From contig NZ_REFV01000006.1 of the NCBI RefSeq assembly GCF_003688895.1, positions 1 through 64,000 on the forward strand: DNA of 64,000 nt, in the 5' to 3' direction. The stretch is from Dokdonia sinensis (GTDB taxonomy: Bacteria; Bacteroidota; Bacteroidia; Flavobacteriales; Flavobacteriaceae). The number at the start of each line of letters is the position of its first letter. Position 1 is the first letter of the stretch. The notes under the pieces are model-generated. The model had not been told where the DNA came from. It searched no databases and saw nothing but the letters and a program-made list of their open reading frames with translations. Below are positions 36,142 through 45,250 of the stretch, one piece after another. The position numbers were made by a program, and so were the translations under genes.

Positions 36142-36702
36142 TTATTTACGTATTACGGTCACTTTGCCATCTTTTGTTAATTTAATAACAGCAGATGGTT
36201 TTGAAGATTTTTTGTTCTTATGAAGGTCTACAATATAATCTACCCCTTCTAAAATGACGGGACTTATTTCTTTAAAGGACATAGGTGTAGTTTCTCCAAC
36301 CACGTTTGCACTTGTACTCACGATAGGTTTACGGAATTTTTTTACCAGAAAATTGCAAAATTTCTCTCTACATACGCGAAAGCCTAACGTATTATCTGCC
36401 GCTACAACATTCTGAGCAATTCGGATAGGATCTTCTAGAACAAGTGTTGTTGGTTTTCCAGCAAACTTTAGGATGTCATAAGCTACTTCTGGAATTTCTT
36501 CTACAAACATATTGAGCATTTTGTAATCGCTCACAAGACATATAAGTGGCATATCTTGTGTGCGCTGCTTTAATTTATAAACGCGGTCTACAGCATCTGC
36601 ATTGGTCGCGTCACAGCCTATTCCCCATACTGTATCTGTGGGGTAGAGTATGAGCCCTCCTCTTTTTAATACAGCAAGCGCTTCGTCGTGTAGTTTTTTC
36701 AT
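36142..36702 (-). CDS. tsaC: L-threonylcarbamoyladenylate synthase (Sua5/YrdC family)
   Basis: Makes threonylcarbamoyl-AMP from threonine, bicarbonate and ATP for the t6A37 modification of ANN-decoding tRNAs. The YrdC fold shows ALAVLKRGGLILYPTDTVWGIGCDATN, KQRTQDMPLICLVSD and the SANVVGETTP loop. The 186 residues correspond to the short TsaC-type form without the Sua5 C-terminal domain. It shares an operon with cca, so both act on tRNA. Confidence 0.94.
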   Translation of the reverse strand: MKKLHDEALAVLKRGGLILYPTDTVWGIGCDATNADAVDRVYKLKQRTQDMPLICLVSDYKMLNMFVEEIPEVAYDILKFAGKPTTLVLEDPIRIAQNVVAADNTLGFRVCREKFCNFLVKKFRKPIVSTSANVVGETTPMSFKEISPVILEGVDYIVDLHKNKKSSKPSAVIKLTKDGKVTVIRK

Positions 36703-36724
36703 TAAAATTATTTTAGTTTCAGGT

Positions 36725-37636
36725 TTAAGATAGATAGTCCATCGTTTTCTGATAGAAGTCCCTGTTAATTTCTCTAGATTCCTCTAAAACTCCCGAATAT
36801 GAAACAGCCTTTTTCAGATCTGCTTCAAAGTTGTCAAAGGTACTTATTATAGGTTGATGCTTAAGGTCAAAAAACTTAGAAGTTGTCGGAATGGCTACTG
36901 TTTTTCTACCAAGTAATGTAGCCCAATAAATTGCGTGATAGCTATTTGACACTATGGTCTCACATTTTCCTATCATCTCGACCATGGCCTCGATACTACT
37001 GGTGTTAGAAGTAGATGGATATTTAGAAAGACTGCTCACTAAGTTTTGGTCTTTTATGGAATTATGATTAAAAATTACGCCTACATCGTGCGTTATATTA
37101 AAATCTCTGTCAAAGATAGTATGAAGACAACTTACACAAGGTACATAAAGATTTTTCATAGAATAATCCCTAGTTCCCGCAAGGCCAAAGGCACTCATAT
37201 CTATATAATAAGAATTTACCTTACCCCATAATGCTCGATTTGTTTCATTGTGTCCAGCTCCCCAAATGACGATCTTCTTTCCGCGCTCTGCAAGTGTTTG
37301 AAAAAGTTCCATTTGCATTTTAAAATGTCTGATGTTTAAAAGTCCGCCGCCTCCAACAATCAGAGCGTTTTCAGAGATTGCATCTGCCCAAGCATCGCGT
37401 TTGCTTTTGCTTACAACTCTAAAGTCTGATAGGTGTAATGACTTACCTTTTAGGGTGTCGAAGTAGTGGTGTGGGCCGCTGTAGTAATCACCTACGTTAG
37501 TTGGATTTACGACGTGTACATTGCGTATATCGTTATGCTGCTGTTTTTTATCTAGAACTTTTTGTACTACATACTCTTTTCTTCTCGCGCTATCCAGCAT
37601 AGGAAAAACAGAACCGATAATTTTTTTGATAGCCAT
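36725..37636 (-). CDS. Polysaccharide pyruvyl transferase family protein
   Basis: Predicted to transfer pyruvate ketal groups from phosphoenolpyruvate to surface sugars (CsaB/WcaK-like). Landmarks are NVGDYYSGPHHYF, ENALIVGGGGLLN, KKIVIWGAGHNE, and MIGKCETIVSNSYHAIYWATLLGRKTVAIPTTSKF near the C terminus, matching the family's GT-B-like fold. The length of 303 residues is normal. Divergent from the GT2 gene 60 bp away, with a glycan kinase-like gene beyond, so a small cell-surface glycan group. Confidence 0.88.
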   Translation of the reverse strand: MAIKKIIGSVFPMLDSARRKEYVVQKVLDKKQQHNDIRNVHVVNPTNVGDYYSGPHHYFDTLKGKSLHLSDFRVVSKSKRDAWADAISENALIVGGGGLLNIRHFKMQMELFQTLAERGKKIVIWGAGHNETNRALWGKVNSYYIDMSAFGLAGTRDYSMKNLYVPCVSCLHTIFDRDFNITHDVGVIFNHNSIKDQNLVSSLSKYPSTSNTSSIEAMVEMIGKCETIVSNSYHAIYWATLLGRKTVAIPTTSKFFDLKHQPIISTFDNFEADLKKAVSYSGVLEESREINRDFYQKTMDYLS

Positions 37637-37696
37637 AATCCCTATTTTTACCCTGAGAAGCCAATGGTATTTTGACGTTCTAAATTATTTTATTTA

Positions 37697-38482
37697 ATGA
37701 AAACTGCACTCTTACTTTCTACTTACAACTGGCCCGAAGCTCTGGAGCTTATACTTAAAAGTATTCAGATTCAAACGCAGGCGCCAGATGAACTCGTGAT
37801 AGCAGATGATGGATCAACAACCGAAACTAAAGATCTTATTGATACATTTAGAACACAAGTGTCATATCCTGTAAACCATATTTGGCACGAAGATAATGGA
37901 TTTCAAAAATCTATTATTCTCAATAAAGCAGTCGCAGCTATAAATGCGGATTATATTATACAGGTAGATGGGGACTGTATTTTACACAATAAGTTTGTTG
38001 CAGATCATATCGCTTTCGCGAAAGCGAACCAATACCTATATGGCAGCCGCGTAAATATTAAAGAAGAATTTGCCCAAAGCATTGTATCTGAAGGAAAAAT
38101 CAATTTCAATTTACGTTCTAAGCAGATAAAAAATAAAATGCGGACCATTCACTCCCCAGTCCTAAGTAATTTTTTTAAACCTCAGCAAAAAATATCTAAA
38201 AAACTAAGAGGATGTAACGTTTCCTACTGGCGTAGTGATTTTATCGCTGCAAATGGTTATAACGAGGATATGACAGGTTGGGGAAAAGAGGATTCGGAAT
38301 TTATACTAAGACTCGTTAATGCAGGAATAAAAGGAAGGCGTTTGCGCTATCGTGGAATTGTATTTCATATTTGGCACAAGATATCTTCAAAACAGCGATT
38401 GTCTATTAATGAGGACATCCAGCAAGAAACCATAGCCATGAATAAAACGAGTTGTGAGAACGGAGTAAATAAATATCTGTAG
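37697..38482 (+). CDS. Glycosyltransferase family 2
   Basis: GT-A-fold transferase acting on lipid-linked or surface glycan. The nucleotide-sugar pocket is LLLSTYNWPEALELILKSIQIQ and DELVIADDGSTTET; the metal-binding motif is VDGDCIL. A C-terminal WRSDFIAANGYNEDMTGWGKEDSEF segment is typical of GT2 galactosyltransferase-like domains (GT27-like C). The 261 residues lack membrane helices. A FAKA palindrome is in frame (IAFAKANQYLYGSRV) at about residues 105-110. Confidence 0.93.
   Translation: MKTALLLSTYNWPEALELILKSIQIQTQAPDELVIADDGSTTETKDLIDTFRTQVSYPVNHIWHEDNGFQKSIILNKAVAAINADYIIQVDGDCILHNKFVADHIAFAKANQYLYGSRVNIKEEFAQSIVSEGKINFNLRSKQIKNKMRTIHSPVLSNFFKPQQKISKKLRGCNVSYWRSDFIAANGYNEDMTGWGKEDSEFILRLVNAGIKGRRLRYRGIVFHIWHKISSKQRLSINEDIQQETIAMNKTSCENGVNKYL
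38011..38026. repeat. FAKA palindrome, copy 7 (in glycosyltransferase)
   Basis: Exact core read in frame as Ala-Phe-Ala-Lys-Ala, in a helix after the DxD site. Confidence 0.9.
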
Positions 38483-38692
38483 GTGGTTCTGACCATTCAT
38501 TACAGGGTTTTTAAGAATAACCCACCAAGCTCAAAAGTTTATTAGAACAATTATTAGGATACTTTACTGAAGACAAATGGATTAGAGTCATATTTTTCCC
38601 TCTCATTCATAATTTCCAACTGTACTTAGTAAATTAGTACGGCTCTAATATCTCTTCTATATTATACTGTTATTTCTTGTAGCTTTGCCTCT

Positions 38693-39463
38693 GTGAATAT
38701 AGTTTTTTCAATTACATATAAAGGCAATAAAGACGCTATACAGCGTAGCATTAAAAATTTTGAAACGCAAGGCAAAAAATTTGATGATCGTAACCGCAAT
38801 GCTATAAAGTTATTTAACATTGATGGGAATGTGGTGAATATAAAGTCCTTTAAAATCCCCAATATAATTAATCGTGTCGCATACAAATTTATTCGTTCCT
38901 CTAAAGCCCAACGTTCGTTTGAGTATGCCCATAAACTATTAGAAAAACAAATACACACACCATTACCTATTGCATATTTTGAGGAAAAATCAGGATTTAC
39001 CTTTGGTAGGAGTTATTATGTGAGTGAACATTTGGATTGTGATCTTACGTATCGTGATTTAATTGATAACTCGCCGTATGCAGGAAATGAGGACATACTT
39101 GCGGCATTTGCCAGATTTACCTATGAGCTTCATAAAAAAGAAATCTATTTTTTAGACCACTCTCCAGGAAACACGCTTATTAAAATCAAGGAAGATGGTT
39201 ATGAGTTTTATCTAGTAGACCTAAATCGGATGAAATTTGGATCTATGGATTTTAAAACGCGTATGAAGAACTTTGAGCGTTTATCTAAAATAGAATCACA
39301 AGTCAAGATAATGGCAACCGCATATGCAACTGCAAGTGGTGAGGATAGTGACTTAGTATTTGGAGCTATGTGGGAGGGAATACAAGGTTTTCAAGAACGA
39401 TTTCATAAAAAACAAAACTTCAAGAAAAAATTAAAATTCTGGAAAAAAGAAAAAACCGCCTAG
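38693..39463 (+). CDS. Lipopolysaccharide kinase (Kdo/WaaP) family protein
   Basis: Protein-kinase-fold enzyme, probably phosphorylating a lipid A-core sugar. It has a Lys-containing beta strand (NVVNIKSFKIPN), a long helical lobe, then a catalytic loop FLDHSPGNTLIK (His-x-Asp-like plus Asn) and FYLVDLNRMKF (the DFG-equivalent metal site is DLN). This matches the KdkA/WaaP/RIO-like kinase pattern. The start codon is GTG; no ATG fits. It is 210 bp after the GT2 gene, and the gap holds nothing I recognise. Function at the sugar level is inference. Confidence 0.82.
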   Translation: MNIVFSITYKGNKDAIQRSIKNFETQGKKFDDRNRNAIKLFNIDGNVVNIKSFKIPNIINRVAYKFIRSSKAQRSFEYAHKLLEKQIHTPLPIAYFEEKSGFTFGRSYYVSEHLDCDLTYRDLIDNSPYAGNEDILAAFARFTYELHKKEIYFLDHSPGNTLIKIKEDGYEFYLVDLNRMKFGSMDFKTRMKNFERLSKIESQVKIMATAYATASGEDSDLVFGAMWEGIQGFQERFHKKQNFKKKLKFWKKEKTA

Positions 39464-39490
39464 ACTTAAATCCAGACGGCTTTATCTTAA
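39451..39490. terminator. Imperfect bidirectional terminator between convergent genes
   Basis: AAACCG-C-CT pairs with AG-A-CGGCTTT around about 12 nt, between two convergent stops (39463 and 39506). Both flanks are A/T-rich. Confidence 0.5.
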
Positions 39491-39505
39491 TGTTTAAACG
39501 TTATT

Positions 39506-40360
39506 CTAATTAACCGAAAGCATAGACAAAAACTTATCTAAATTAGGTAAGATCACGATTCGAGTTCTACGGTTAATGGCACGACTGTCACTATCTACAT
39601 TTTCTACAATAGGGTGGTAACTACTTCTTCCTGCTGCAATCAGTTTTGCAGGGTCTACGTTATATTTATCCTGTAACTCACGTACAATGGCCGTACTACG
39701 CTCGACGCTAAGCTCCCAGTTATCTTTTATGTAAGCTCCTTGTTTTACAGTACGATTATCTGTGTGGCCTTCAACTAATACTTCAATAGAAGGTTCTGAA
39801 TTTACCACATCGGCAAGACGTTGCAATAGGTCTTTTGCCTTTGAGCTTACGCGGTAGCTTCCGGAATTAAAAAGCAATTTATCAGATATGGTTATCATTA
39901 CGACACTCTCCTCGATATTAATATCAATGTCATCATTTGCCATACTTTCATCTAGGTTTCTTTTTAAATTTTGAGAAACGACAATATTCATACTATCTTC
40001 TAGGGTTCGTGCATTTGCAAGTTCTGCGGGATTTGCATTTGCAAGCGCTGCATTCATTTTTTCTTTAGTAGCCTTAGACATTATAACACCGCCTTGAGTG
40101 AGGTCGTATTTAGTATCATTTTCGGCAACTAGTGTACCATTTATGTCCTTAAGCGCGTTAATCTTTGAGTTATATTCGTCTACGCGGTTTTCTATAGCGG
40201 CATATTTTGCTTCTATGGCTTCTTTTTCAACTTGTGTTTTTGTGAGTTGGACACGTGTGTCATCATAGTTACCTTGCAGTTCTGTAAATTTCTTTTTACT
40301 CACGCAAGAAGTCGTAAGTAAGGTAATAGCGATACTTGCTGTTATAAAACGGTATTTCAT
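39506..40360 (-). CDS. OmpA family lipoprotein
   Basis: Anchors the outer membrane to peptidoglycan. A lipobox (LLTTSC) is followed by a coiled coil (about 25-75) and a linker, then the OmpA domain (about 165-275) with VEGHTDNRTVKQGAYIKDNWELSVERS and an arginine in NRRTRIV, the Asp/Arg pair that contacts diaminopimelate. The length of 284 residues is normal. Convergent with the LPS kinase gene and divergent from guaB. Confidence 0.93.
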   Translation of the reverse strand: MKYRFITASIAITLLTTSCVSKKKFTELQGNYDDTRVQLTKTQVEKEAIEAKYAAIENRVDEYNSKINALKDINGTLVAENDTKYDLTQGGVIMSKATKEKMNAALANANPAELANARTLEDSMNIVVSQNLKRNLDESMANDDIDINIEESVVMITISDKLLFNSGSYRVSSKAKDLLQRLADVVNSEPSIEVLVEGHTDNRTVKQGAYIKDNWELSVERSTAIVRELQDKYNVDPAKLIAAGRSSYHPIVENVDSDSRAINRRTRIVILPNLDKFLSMLSVN

Positions 40361-40531
40361 TTTCTTTGGATTAAATTAAAGTTCTTTTAAATAAAAAAAC
40401 GCTATTCCTAGCGCTTACTATTTGAATTACGGTCAGTAGTGCGCTTTGGATTACCGTTAACAATATTTTAGCATTTCTCTTAAGCAATTTAGGATTTCAT
40501 TGCAGACCATCGGAAGTACGATTATATGCTG

Positions 40532-40539
40532 TATATTTG
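40532..40539 (+). promoter_or_regulatory. Candidate -7 element of guaB
   Basis: TATATTTG matches TAnnTTTG, 83 bp upstream of guaB. The only TTG nearby is 29 nt upstream, beyond the usual range. A FAKA palindrome lies between this element and the start codon, so it would be in the transcript leader. Confidence 0.45.
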
Positions 40540-40585
40540 CACGCAATTAATTGTTGCCTACATAGCGAGAGGATGGATATGATTC

Positions 40586-40601
40586 CGCTTTCGCGAAAGC
40601 G
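40586..40601. repeat. FAKA palindrome, copy 8
   Basis: Exact core 21 bp before the guaB ATG, in the untranslated leader. As RNA it could fold right beside the start site. Confidence 0.9.
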
Positions 40602-40622
40602 TAACAATAAACATTAATTGCT

Positions 40623-42095
40623 ATGACTGCACACGAAAACAAGATTCTGGGAGAAGGTCTCACTTATGATGACGTACTACTTGTTCCAGCCTTCTCAGAA
40701 GTACTACCAAGAGAAGTAAGTATTAAAGCAAAATTTACACGCAACATCATTCTCAATACACCTATTGTCTCTGCTGCAATGGACACGGTGACAGAGAGTC
40801 GTATGGCCATTGCCATTGCCCGCGAAGGCGGTATAGGTGTCTTGCATAAGAATATGAGCATTGAGGCGCAGGCGATGAAAGTACGCAGAGTAAAACGTGC
40901 GGAGAGCGGTATGATCATAGACCCAGTAACCTTGCCATTAACCTCTATAGTGGCAGATGCCAAACAAGCAATGCGTGAGCACAGCATTGGAGGGATCCCT
41001 ATTATAGACGATGCAGGAAAACTCCTTGGTATTGTTACTAATCGTGATTTACGTTTTGAAAGAAATAATGAGCGTCCGATAAGCGAGGTTATGACTTCAA
41101 AAAATCTTGTAACAACTTCAGAAGGAACTTCCCTTCCTGAAGCAGAAGAAATTCTTCAAGACAAAAAGATAGAAAAGCTACCCGTTGTAAAAGACGACAA
41201 TACACTTGTAGGTCTCATTACCTTTAGAGATATCACAAAGCTCACCCAAAAGCCTAATGCAAATAAAGACCAATATGGTCGTCTTCGTGTTGCCGCGGCT
41301 ATTGGAGTAACAGGAGACGCCGTTGAGCGTGCTGGAGCTCTTGTAAAAGCAGGAGTGGATGCTATTGTAATAGATACTGCACACGGGCATACTAAAGGTG
41401 TAGTAAGCGTGCTTAAAGAAGTAAAAGCTGCCTATCCTAATCTGGATTGTGTTGTAGGAAACATAGCAACAGGAGCAGCAGCCAAATATCTAGTAGAAGC
41501 AGGAGCAGATGCTGTAAAAGTAGGAATCGGTCCTGGTTCTATTTGTACAACTCGTGTTGTAGCTGGTGTCGGGTTCCCTCAGTTCTCTGCCGTACTAGAA
41601 TGTGCAGCAGCTATAAAGGGTAGTGGAGTTCCTGTAATTGCAGATGGTGGGATACGTTACACAGGAGATATTCCTAAAGCCATCGCAGCTGGAGCAGACT
41701 GTGTGATGCTAGGATCACTACTTGCAGGAACAAAGGAATCTCCAGGGGAAACCATCATATATGAAGGACGAAAGTTTAAATCATACAGGGGAATGGGTTC
41801 TGTAGAAGCGATGAAACAAGGCTCAAAAGATCGCTATTTTCAGGATGTAGAAGATGATATTAAAAAATTAGTTCCCGAAGGAATTGTAGGTCGCGTACCG
41901 TATAAGGGTGAACTTAATGAGAGTATTCATCAGTTTGTAGGTGGTCTTAGAGCAGGAATGGGATATTGTGGGGCAAAGGATATTGATACGCTTAAGGAGA
42001 CAGGTCAGTTTGTAAAAATTACTGCAAGCGGAATAAATGAAAGTCACCCACACGACGTTACAATAACTAAAGAGTCTCCTAATTATTCTAGATAA
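40623..42095 (+). CDS. guaB: Inosine-5'-monophosphate dehydrogenase
   Basis: Oxidises IMP to XMP with NAD+, the first committed step of GTP synthesis. A TIM barrel is interrupted by two CBS domains (about 95-210; [24 protein letters not shown] and [20 protein letters not shown]). The catalytic loop GPGSICTTR has Cys308, the flap contains [16 protein letters not shown], and the monovalent-cation and Arg motif includes [13 protein letters not shown]. The 490 residues match the family. It has its own leader with a FAKA palindrome and a terminator downstream. Confidence 0.98.
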   Translation: MTAHENKILGEGLTYDDVLLVPAFSEVLPREVSIKAKFTRNIILNTPIVSAAMDTVTESRMAIAIAREGGIGVLHKNMSIEAQAMKVRRVKRAESGMIIDPVTLPLTSIVADAKQAMREHSIGGIPIIDDAGKLLGIVTNRDLRFERNNERPISEVMTSKNLVTTSEGTSLPEAEEILQDKKIEKLPVVKDDNTLVGLITFRDITKLTQKPNANKDQYGRLRVAAAIGVTGDAVERAGALVKAGVDAIVIDTAHGHTKGVVSVLKEVKAAYPNLDCVVGNIATGAAAKYLVEAGADAVKVGIGPGSICTTRVVAGVGFPQFSAVLECAAAIKGSGVPVIADGGIRYTGDIPKAIAAGADCVMLGSLLAGTKESPGETIIYEGRKFKSYRGMGSVEAMKQGSKDRYFQDVEDDIKKLVPEGIVGRVPYKGELNESIHQFVGGLRAGMGYCGAKDIDTLKETGQFVKITASGINESHPHDVTITKESPNYSR

Positions 42096-42114
42096 TTGCG
42101 ATTCTATATTATAG

Positions 42115-42143
42115 AAACCCGTCCTAGAGACGGGTTTAGTTTT
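42115..42143 (+). terminator. Terminator of guaB
   Basis: AAACCCGTC pairs with GACGGGTTT around CTAGA and is followed by TAGTTTT. Confidence 0.75.
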
Positions 42144-42200
42144 ATGGATAGTTACATTTATTAAGGTTTTAACGTAGAATGTTAAATTCATTTTAAATGT

Positions 42201-42217
42201 TACGCTTTCGCAAAAGT
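42201..42217. repeat. FAKA palindrome, degenerate copy 9
   Basis: CGCTTTCGCAAAAGTG: the left arm is intact and the right arm carries changes. It lies 66 bp before the next start codon. Confidence 0.55.
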
Positions 42218-42282
42218 GTTAACACCATAATCCAATATCTTACGTTGAACGTATAACCATTAAACAATAATTTCTAAATATT

Positions 42283-43167
42283 ATGGAAAACGAAAAAAGC
42301 AGTAATAACGGAATAAAAATAATAACTGGTATACTCGCAGTTTTATTAGTAGTTGCAGGTGCCTTTGCAGTAAAGTTATATCAACAAAAGGGGCAGCAAG
42401 AAGCAGAACTTAAGCAAGAAAAGAACGTCGTACTTGCAGACCTTAAGCAAATGGTAGATAAGTATGATGTAGTAATTGAAGAAAATAACTTAAAGGATAC
42501 AGAACTTAACGAAGCAAGAGATCGTATAAATGCGCTTATTCTTGATGTAGAATCTAAAGATGCAACTATTGCAAGTTTAGGAAAGTACCGCACAGAAGTT
42601 TTTAAACTTCGTAAAGAGCGAGACTTCTTATTTACACAAAATGATAGTCTTCGTGGGAGTAATAAATTACTCGCAATGCGTGTAGATAGCACAAGCTATG
42701 AGCTGGAGGTGCAGCGTGGGGTAGGAGACAGTCTTACTATAGAAAATGATAAACTTGCAGAGCGCGTTAGTTTAGGTTCTGCACTTGCGGCAAATAAATT
42801 GCGTGCTACAGGTGTAATCATTCGTAGTTCAGGTAAGCTAGTAGAAAATTCTAATAACAGAAGAGTAGATAAGGTTAGAGCTTGCTACACCGTTCCTCAG
42901 AATAGACTCGCAGAAGCAGGAGATAGAATTTTATATGTACAGGTTATAGACCCAAATAACAACGTCTTAGGTGATAATAAAACAATTGATTTTGAAAGTG
43001 GCTCACTTACTTACAGCGCCATTTCAAAATTCTTTTATGAGAACCAAGCCTTGGATATTTGTGAGAATGTAAGTCCCAGAGGGGACGGCTTTGAAGAAGG
43101 CGTTTATAAAGTAAACGTATTTGATGGGGAAGCGCTTATCGCCCAAACATCATTTACAATGAAGTAA
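42283..43167 (+). CDS. Membrane-anchored coiled-coil protein, function unknown
   Basis: One N-terminal membrane helix (about 10-28, IKIITGILAVLLVVAGAFAV) with a short cytoplasmic head, then a long coiled coil (about 35-165, rich in Glu/Lys/Leu) and a globular end (about 175-294) with VRACYTVPQNRLAEAGDRILYVQVIDPNNN. The topology points the coil and domain outwards, into the periplasm. I have no named family, although homologous hypothetical genes appear common in flavobacteria. Convergent with the helicase gene across a two-way terminator. Confidence 0.8.
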   Translation: MENEKSSNNGIKIITGILAVLLVVAGAFAVKLYQQKGQQEAELKQEKNVVLADLKQMVDKYDVVIEENNLKDTELNEARDRINALILDVESKDATIASLGKYRTEVFKLRKERDFLFTQNDSLRGSNKLLAMRVDSTSYELEVQRGVGDSLTIENDKLAERVSLGSALAANKLRATGVIIRSSGKLVENSNNRRVDKVRACYTVPQNRLAEAGDRILYVQVIDPNNNVLGDNKTIDFESGSLTYSAISKFFYENQALDICENVSPRGDGFEEGVYKVNVFDGEALIAQTSFTMK

Positions 43168-43197
43168 GATTAATTTTTTTATTAAATAAAGTAGGTT

Positions 43198-43237
43198 AAA
43201 ATTCCGAGTTAGACGTCACGCCTTTCTCGGAATTTTT
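43198..43237. terminator. Bidirectional terminator
   Basis: AAAATTCCGAG pairs with CTCGGAATTTT around a 17-nt loop, with A-runs before and T-runs after. It serves two convergent genes and overlaps the minus-strand stop codon. Confidence 0.8.
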
Positions 43238-44546
43238 ATGCTATACGGACACGTACCTTGGCCTTCTTTAGTCTTTTGTTATCTAGTTTTAGGAGCGTAT
43301 GAACTACTTCAGACTTATGGATAGCGACGTAGGATTGATCATTTTTCACCTCTATTGTTCCTAAATGTTCTCGTTGCACTCCCGCTTGCTTCAAAAAAAA
43401 TCCAGCAAGATCTCCCTTAGAAATTTTATCCTTTCTTCCTCCAGATATAGAAAGCGTTTGCCAAGGGCTAGCTTCTGGAATACTTGCTTCGGGTATAAAC
43501 TCTTCATCCATTTCAGGCATAAATTCAGGTAATCGTTCATTGCGCCAATGCAGGACATAGGCCGTTCCCTCGCTATGCATACGAGCTGTACGTCCATTAC
43601 GATGTGTAAATTCTTGCTCGTGTATGGGTAAGTGATAGTGAATGATAAATTGAATATCTGGCACATCAATACCACGGGCTGCAAGATCTGTTGCAAGCAG
43701 TAACTGGTGCGTACCATTTCTAAATTTTAGTAAAGATAGCTCGCGATCTCGCTGGTCCATTCCTCCATAAAAAGTTCCGTGAGCAATACCCTGCTCCTTA
43801 AGATGGTCACTTATACGAGCTATAGTATCCTTAAAATTACAAAAGATAATTCCTGGTTTGTTGCCTAAATGACAGAGTGCTTTTACGAGTGTATGTATTT
43901 TGTCTTTCTCGGGAGAAATTAAAGCTTTGATTTCTAGTTTTGTATTTGCAATATGCAGATAATCTACATCTACAGGGTTTACAAGCTTTACAAAATCTGG
44001 TATTTTTACACCCTGAGTAGCAGACGTTAGAATCTTTTTTTCTAGAGAAGGAAGTAAATTTAAAATCTCGCTCATTTCTCCTTCAAAACCTACTTCTAAG
44101 GATTTATCAAATTCGTCCAGAATTAATGTTTTTATATCCTCAACAGGAAATGTAGATCTGCGCAGGTGGTCTGCAATACGGCCTGGAGTTCCTATCAAAA
44201 TTGCGGGTCTATGTTTTATGGCTTGTCTATCTGTGTTGAAGGACTGCCCACCGTAAGCTGCGTGTATTTTATATCCGGTTCCCATCTCGCGAGCTACTTG
44301 CTCTATCTGAATTGCAAGTTCACGACTTGGTACTATTATTAGTAGTTGCACTTCTTCGAGCTCAGGATCAAGTTCGGCAATGGTGGGAAGGAGGAAAGCT
44401 AGTGTTTTTCCTGTCCCTGTGGGAGAAAGTAGGATAACTTCTTTAGACGCGTGTATGGCTAGCTGCGCTGCTTCTTGCATGTCATTAAGTTGAGAAATAC
44501 CCAACTTATCTAAAATCTGCTTCTGATTTTTGTGTTCGCTTATCAT
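43236..44546 (-). CDS. DbpA-like RNA helicase with DEFD motif II
   Basis: DEAD-box-type helicase probably acting in ribosome assembly. Walker A LSPTGTGKT, PSRELA, TPGRIADHL, motif II DEFD (in LILDEFDKSLEVGF), and HRNGRTARM are all present. The last about 80 residues (SGGRKDKISKGDLAGFFLKQAGVQ...GTIEVKNDQSYVAIHKS) match the DbpA RNA-binding domain. The length of 436 residues is slightly short. A TACCTTTG element lies only 6 bp upstream of the start, so the transcript may be nearly leaderless. Confidence 0.92.
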   Translation of the reverse strand: MISEHKNQKQILDKLGISQLNDMQEAAQLAIHASKEVILLSPTGTGKTLAFLLPTIAELDPELEEVQLLIIVPSRELAIQIEQVAREMGTGYKIHAAYGGQSFNTDRQAIKHRPAILIGTPGRIADHLRRSTFPVEDIKTLILDEFDKSLEVGFEGEMSEILNLLPSLEKKILTSATQGVKIPDFVKLVNPVDVDYLHIANTKLEIKALISPEKDKIHTLVKALCHLGNKPGIIFCNFKDTIARISDHLKEQGIAHGTFYGGMDQRDRELSLLKFRNGTHQLLLATDLAARGIDVPDIQFIIHYHLPIHEQEFTHRNGRTARMHSEGTAYVLHWRNERLPEFMPEMDEEFIPEASIPEASPWQTLSISGGRKDKISKGDLAGFFLKQAGVQREHLGTIEVKNDQSYVAIHKSEVVHTLLKLDNKRLKKAKVRVRIA

Positions 44547-44551
44547 AGCTG

Positions 44552-44559
44552 CAAAGGTA
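44552..44559 (-). promoter_or_regulatory. Candidate -7 element of the DbpA-like gene
   Basis: TACCTTTG on the minus strand matches TAnnTTTG and sits 5 bp before the ATG, implying a very short or absent leader. Confidence 0.45.
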
Positions 44560-44601
44560 GCATTTTGGATGAGGAAGCACCACGAAGGTTCATATCATAA
44601 A

Positions 44602-45246
44602 TTACCGAACATAAAAGTAAATGGACACATAATGACAGAAACTCCCCACAAGAACAAATAAGTGAAAAATTGCGTGATTAAAAGGAATCCGACGGATACT
44701 GTATAACACGGCTCCAATAGTGTAGGCAATGCCTCCAGCAAAAAGCCAAGTAATTCCCGCGGGGTTTAGATTTGTCATAAGCGGTTTATAAGCAAAAACG
44801 ATAATCCACCCCATAATCACGTATAATATAGTAGAGAGTATGTCGAATCGTCCAGTAAAAAATAATTTAAGCAGGATCCCAAACAACGCGATTCCCCAGG
44901 AAATACTAAAGATGATCCAGCCTATCTCACCATCGAGAGTTACCAGCGTGAATGGGGTGTACGTTCCCGCAATGAGAACATAAATAGCCGCGTGGTCAAA
45001 TATTTTAAGTCGATTTCGGCGTACAGGGTTTTTGGAATTGTGGTACGTGGTGGACGCAAAATAAAGTACGCACATACTAGTACCGAATATTATCAGGCTG
45101 ATGGTAATTTTTATAGTTGCGCTTTCGCGAAAGCATAAAAATAACAATCCCACCACGCTCATTACAAGGCCAAAACCGTGCGTATATACATTCCATTTTT
45201 CTTCTAATGGGCTGTAATCTGCTGGCACATAAAGGTTTTGCGGCAT
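44602..45246 (-). CDS. Hemolysin III / YqfA family membrane protein
   Basis: Seven-helix integral membrane protein of the PAQR-related hemolysin III family. The N-terminal EEKWNVYTHGFGLV motif carries the conserved His; FASTTYHN and GTYTPF with a late IPFNHAIFHLFVLVGSFCHY give the remaining metal-binding positions of PAQR proteins. The length of 214 residues is normal. It starts 4 bp after the thioredoxin-like gene's stop. A FAKA palindrome in the N-terminal helix is read in another frame (CFRESAT). 'Hemolysin' is a historical label; the cellular role is unclear. Confidence 0.92.
   Translation of the reverse strand: MPQNLYVPADYSPLEEKWNVYTHGFGLVMSVVGLLFLCFRESATIKITISLIIFGTSMCVLYFASTTYHNSKNPVRRNRLKIFDHAAIYVLIAGTYTPFTLVTLDGEIGWIIFSISWGIALFGILLKLFFTGRFDILSTILYVIMGWIIVFAYKPLMTNLNPAGITWLFAGGIAYTIGAVLYSIRRIPFNHAIFHLFVLVGSFCHYVSIYFYVR
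45120..45135. repeat. FAKA palindrome, copy 10 (in hemolysin III gene)
   Basis: Exact core within a coding region but read in a different frame (Cys-Phe-Arg-Glu-Ser-Ala), showing the motif is kept at the DNA level and not for one peptide. Confidence 0.9.
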
Positions 45247-45250
45247 ACCG

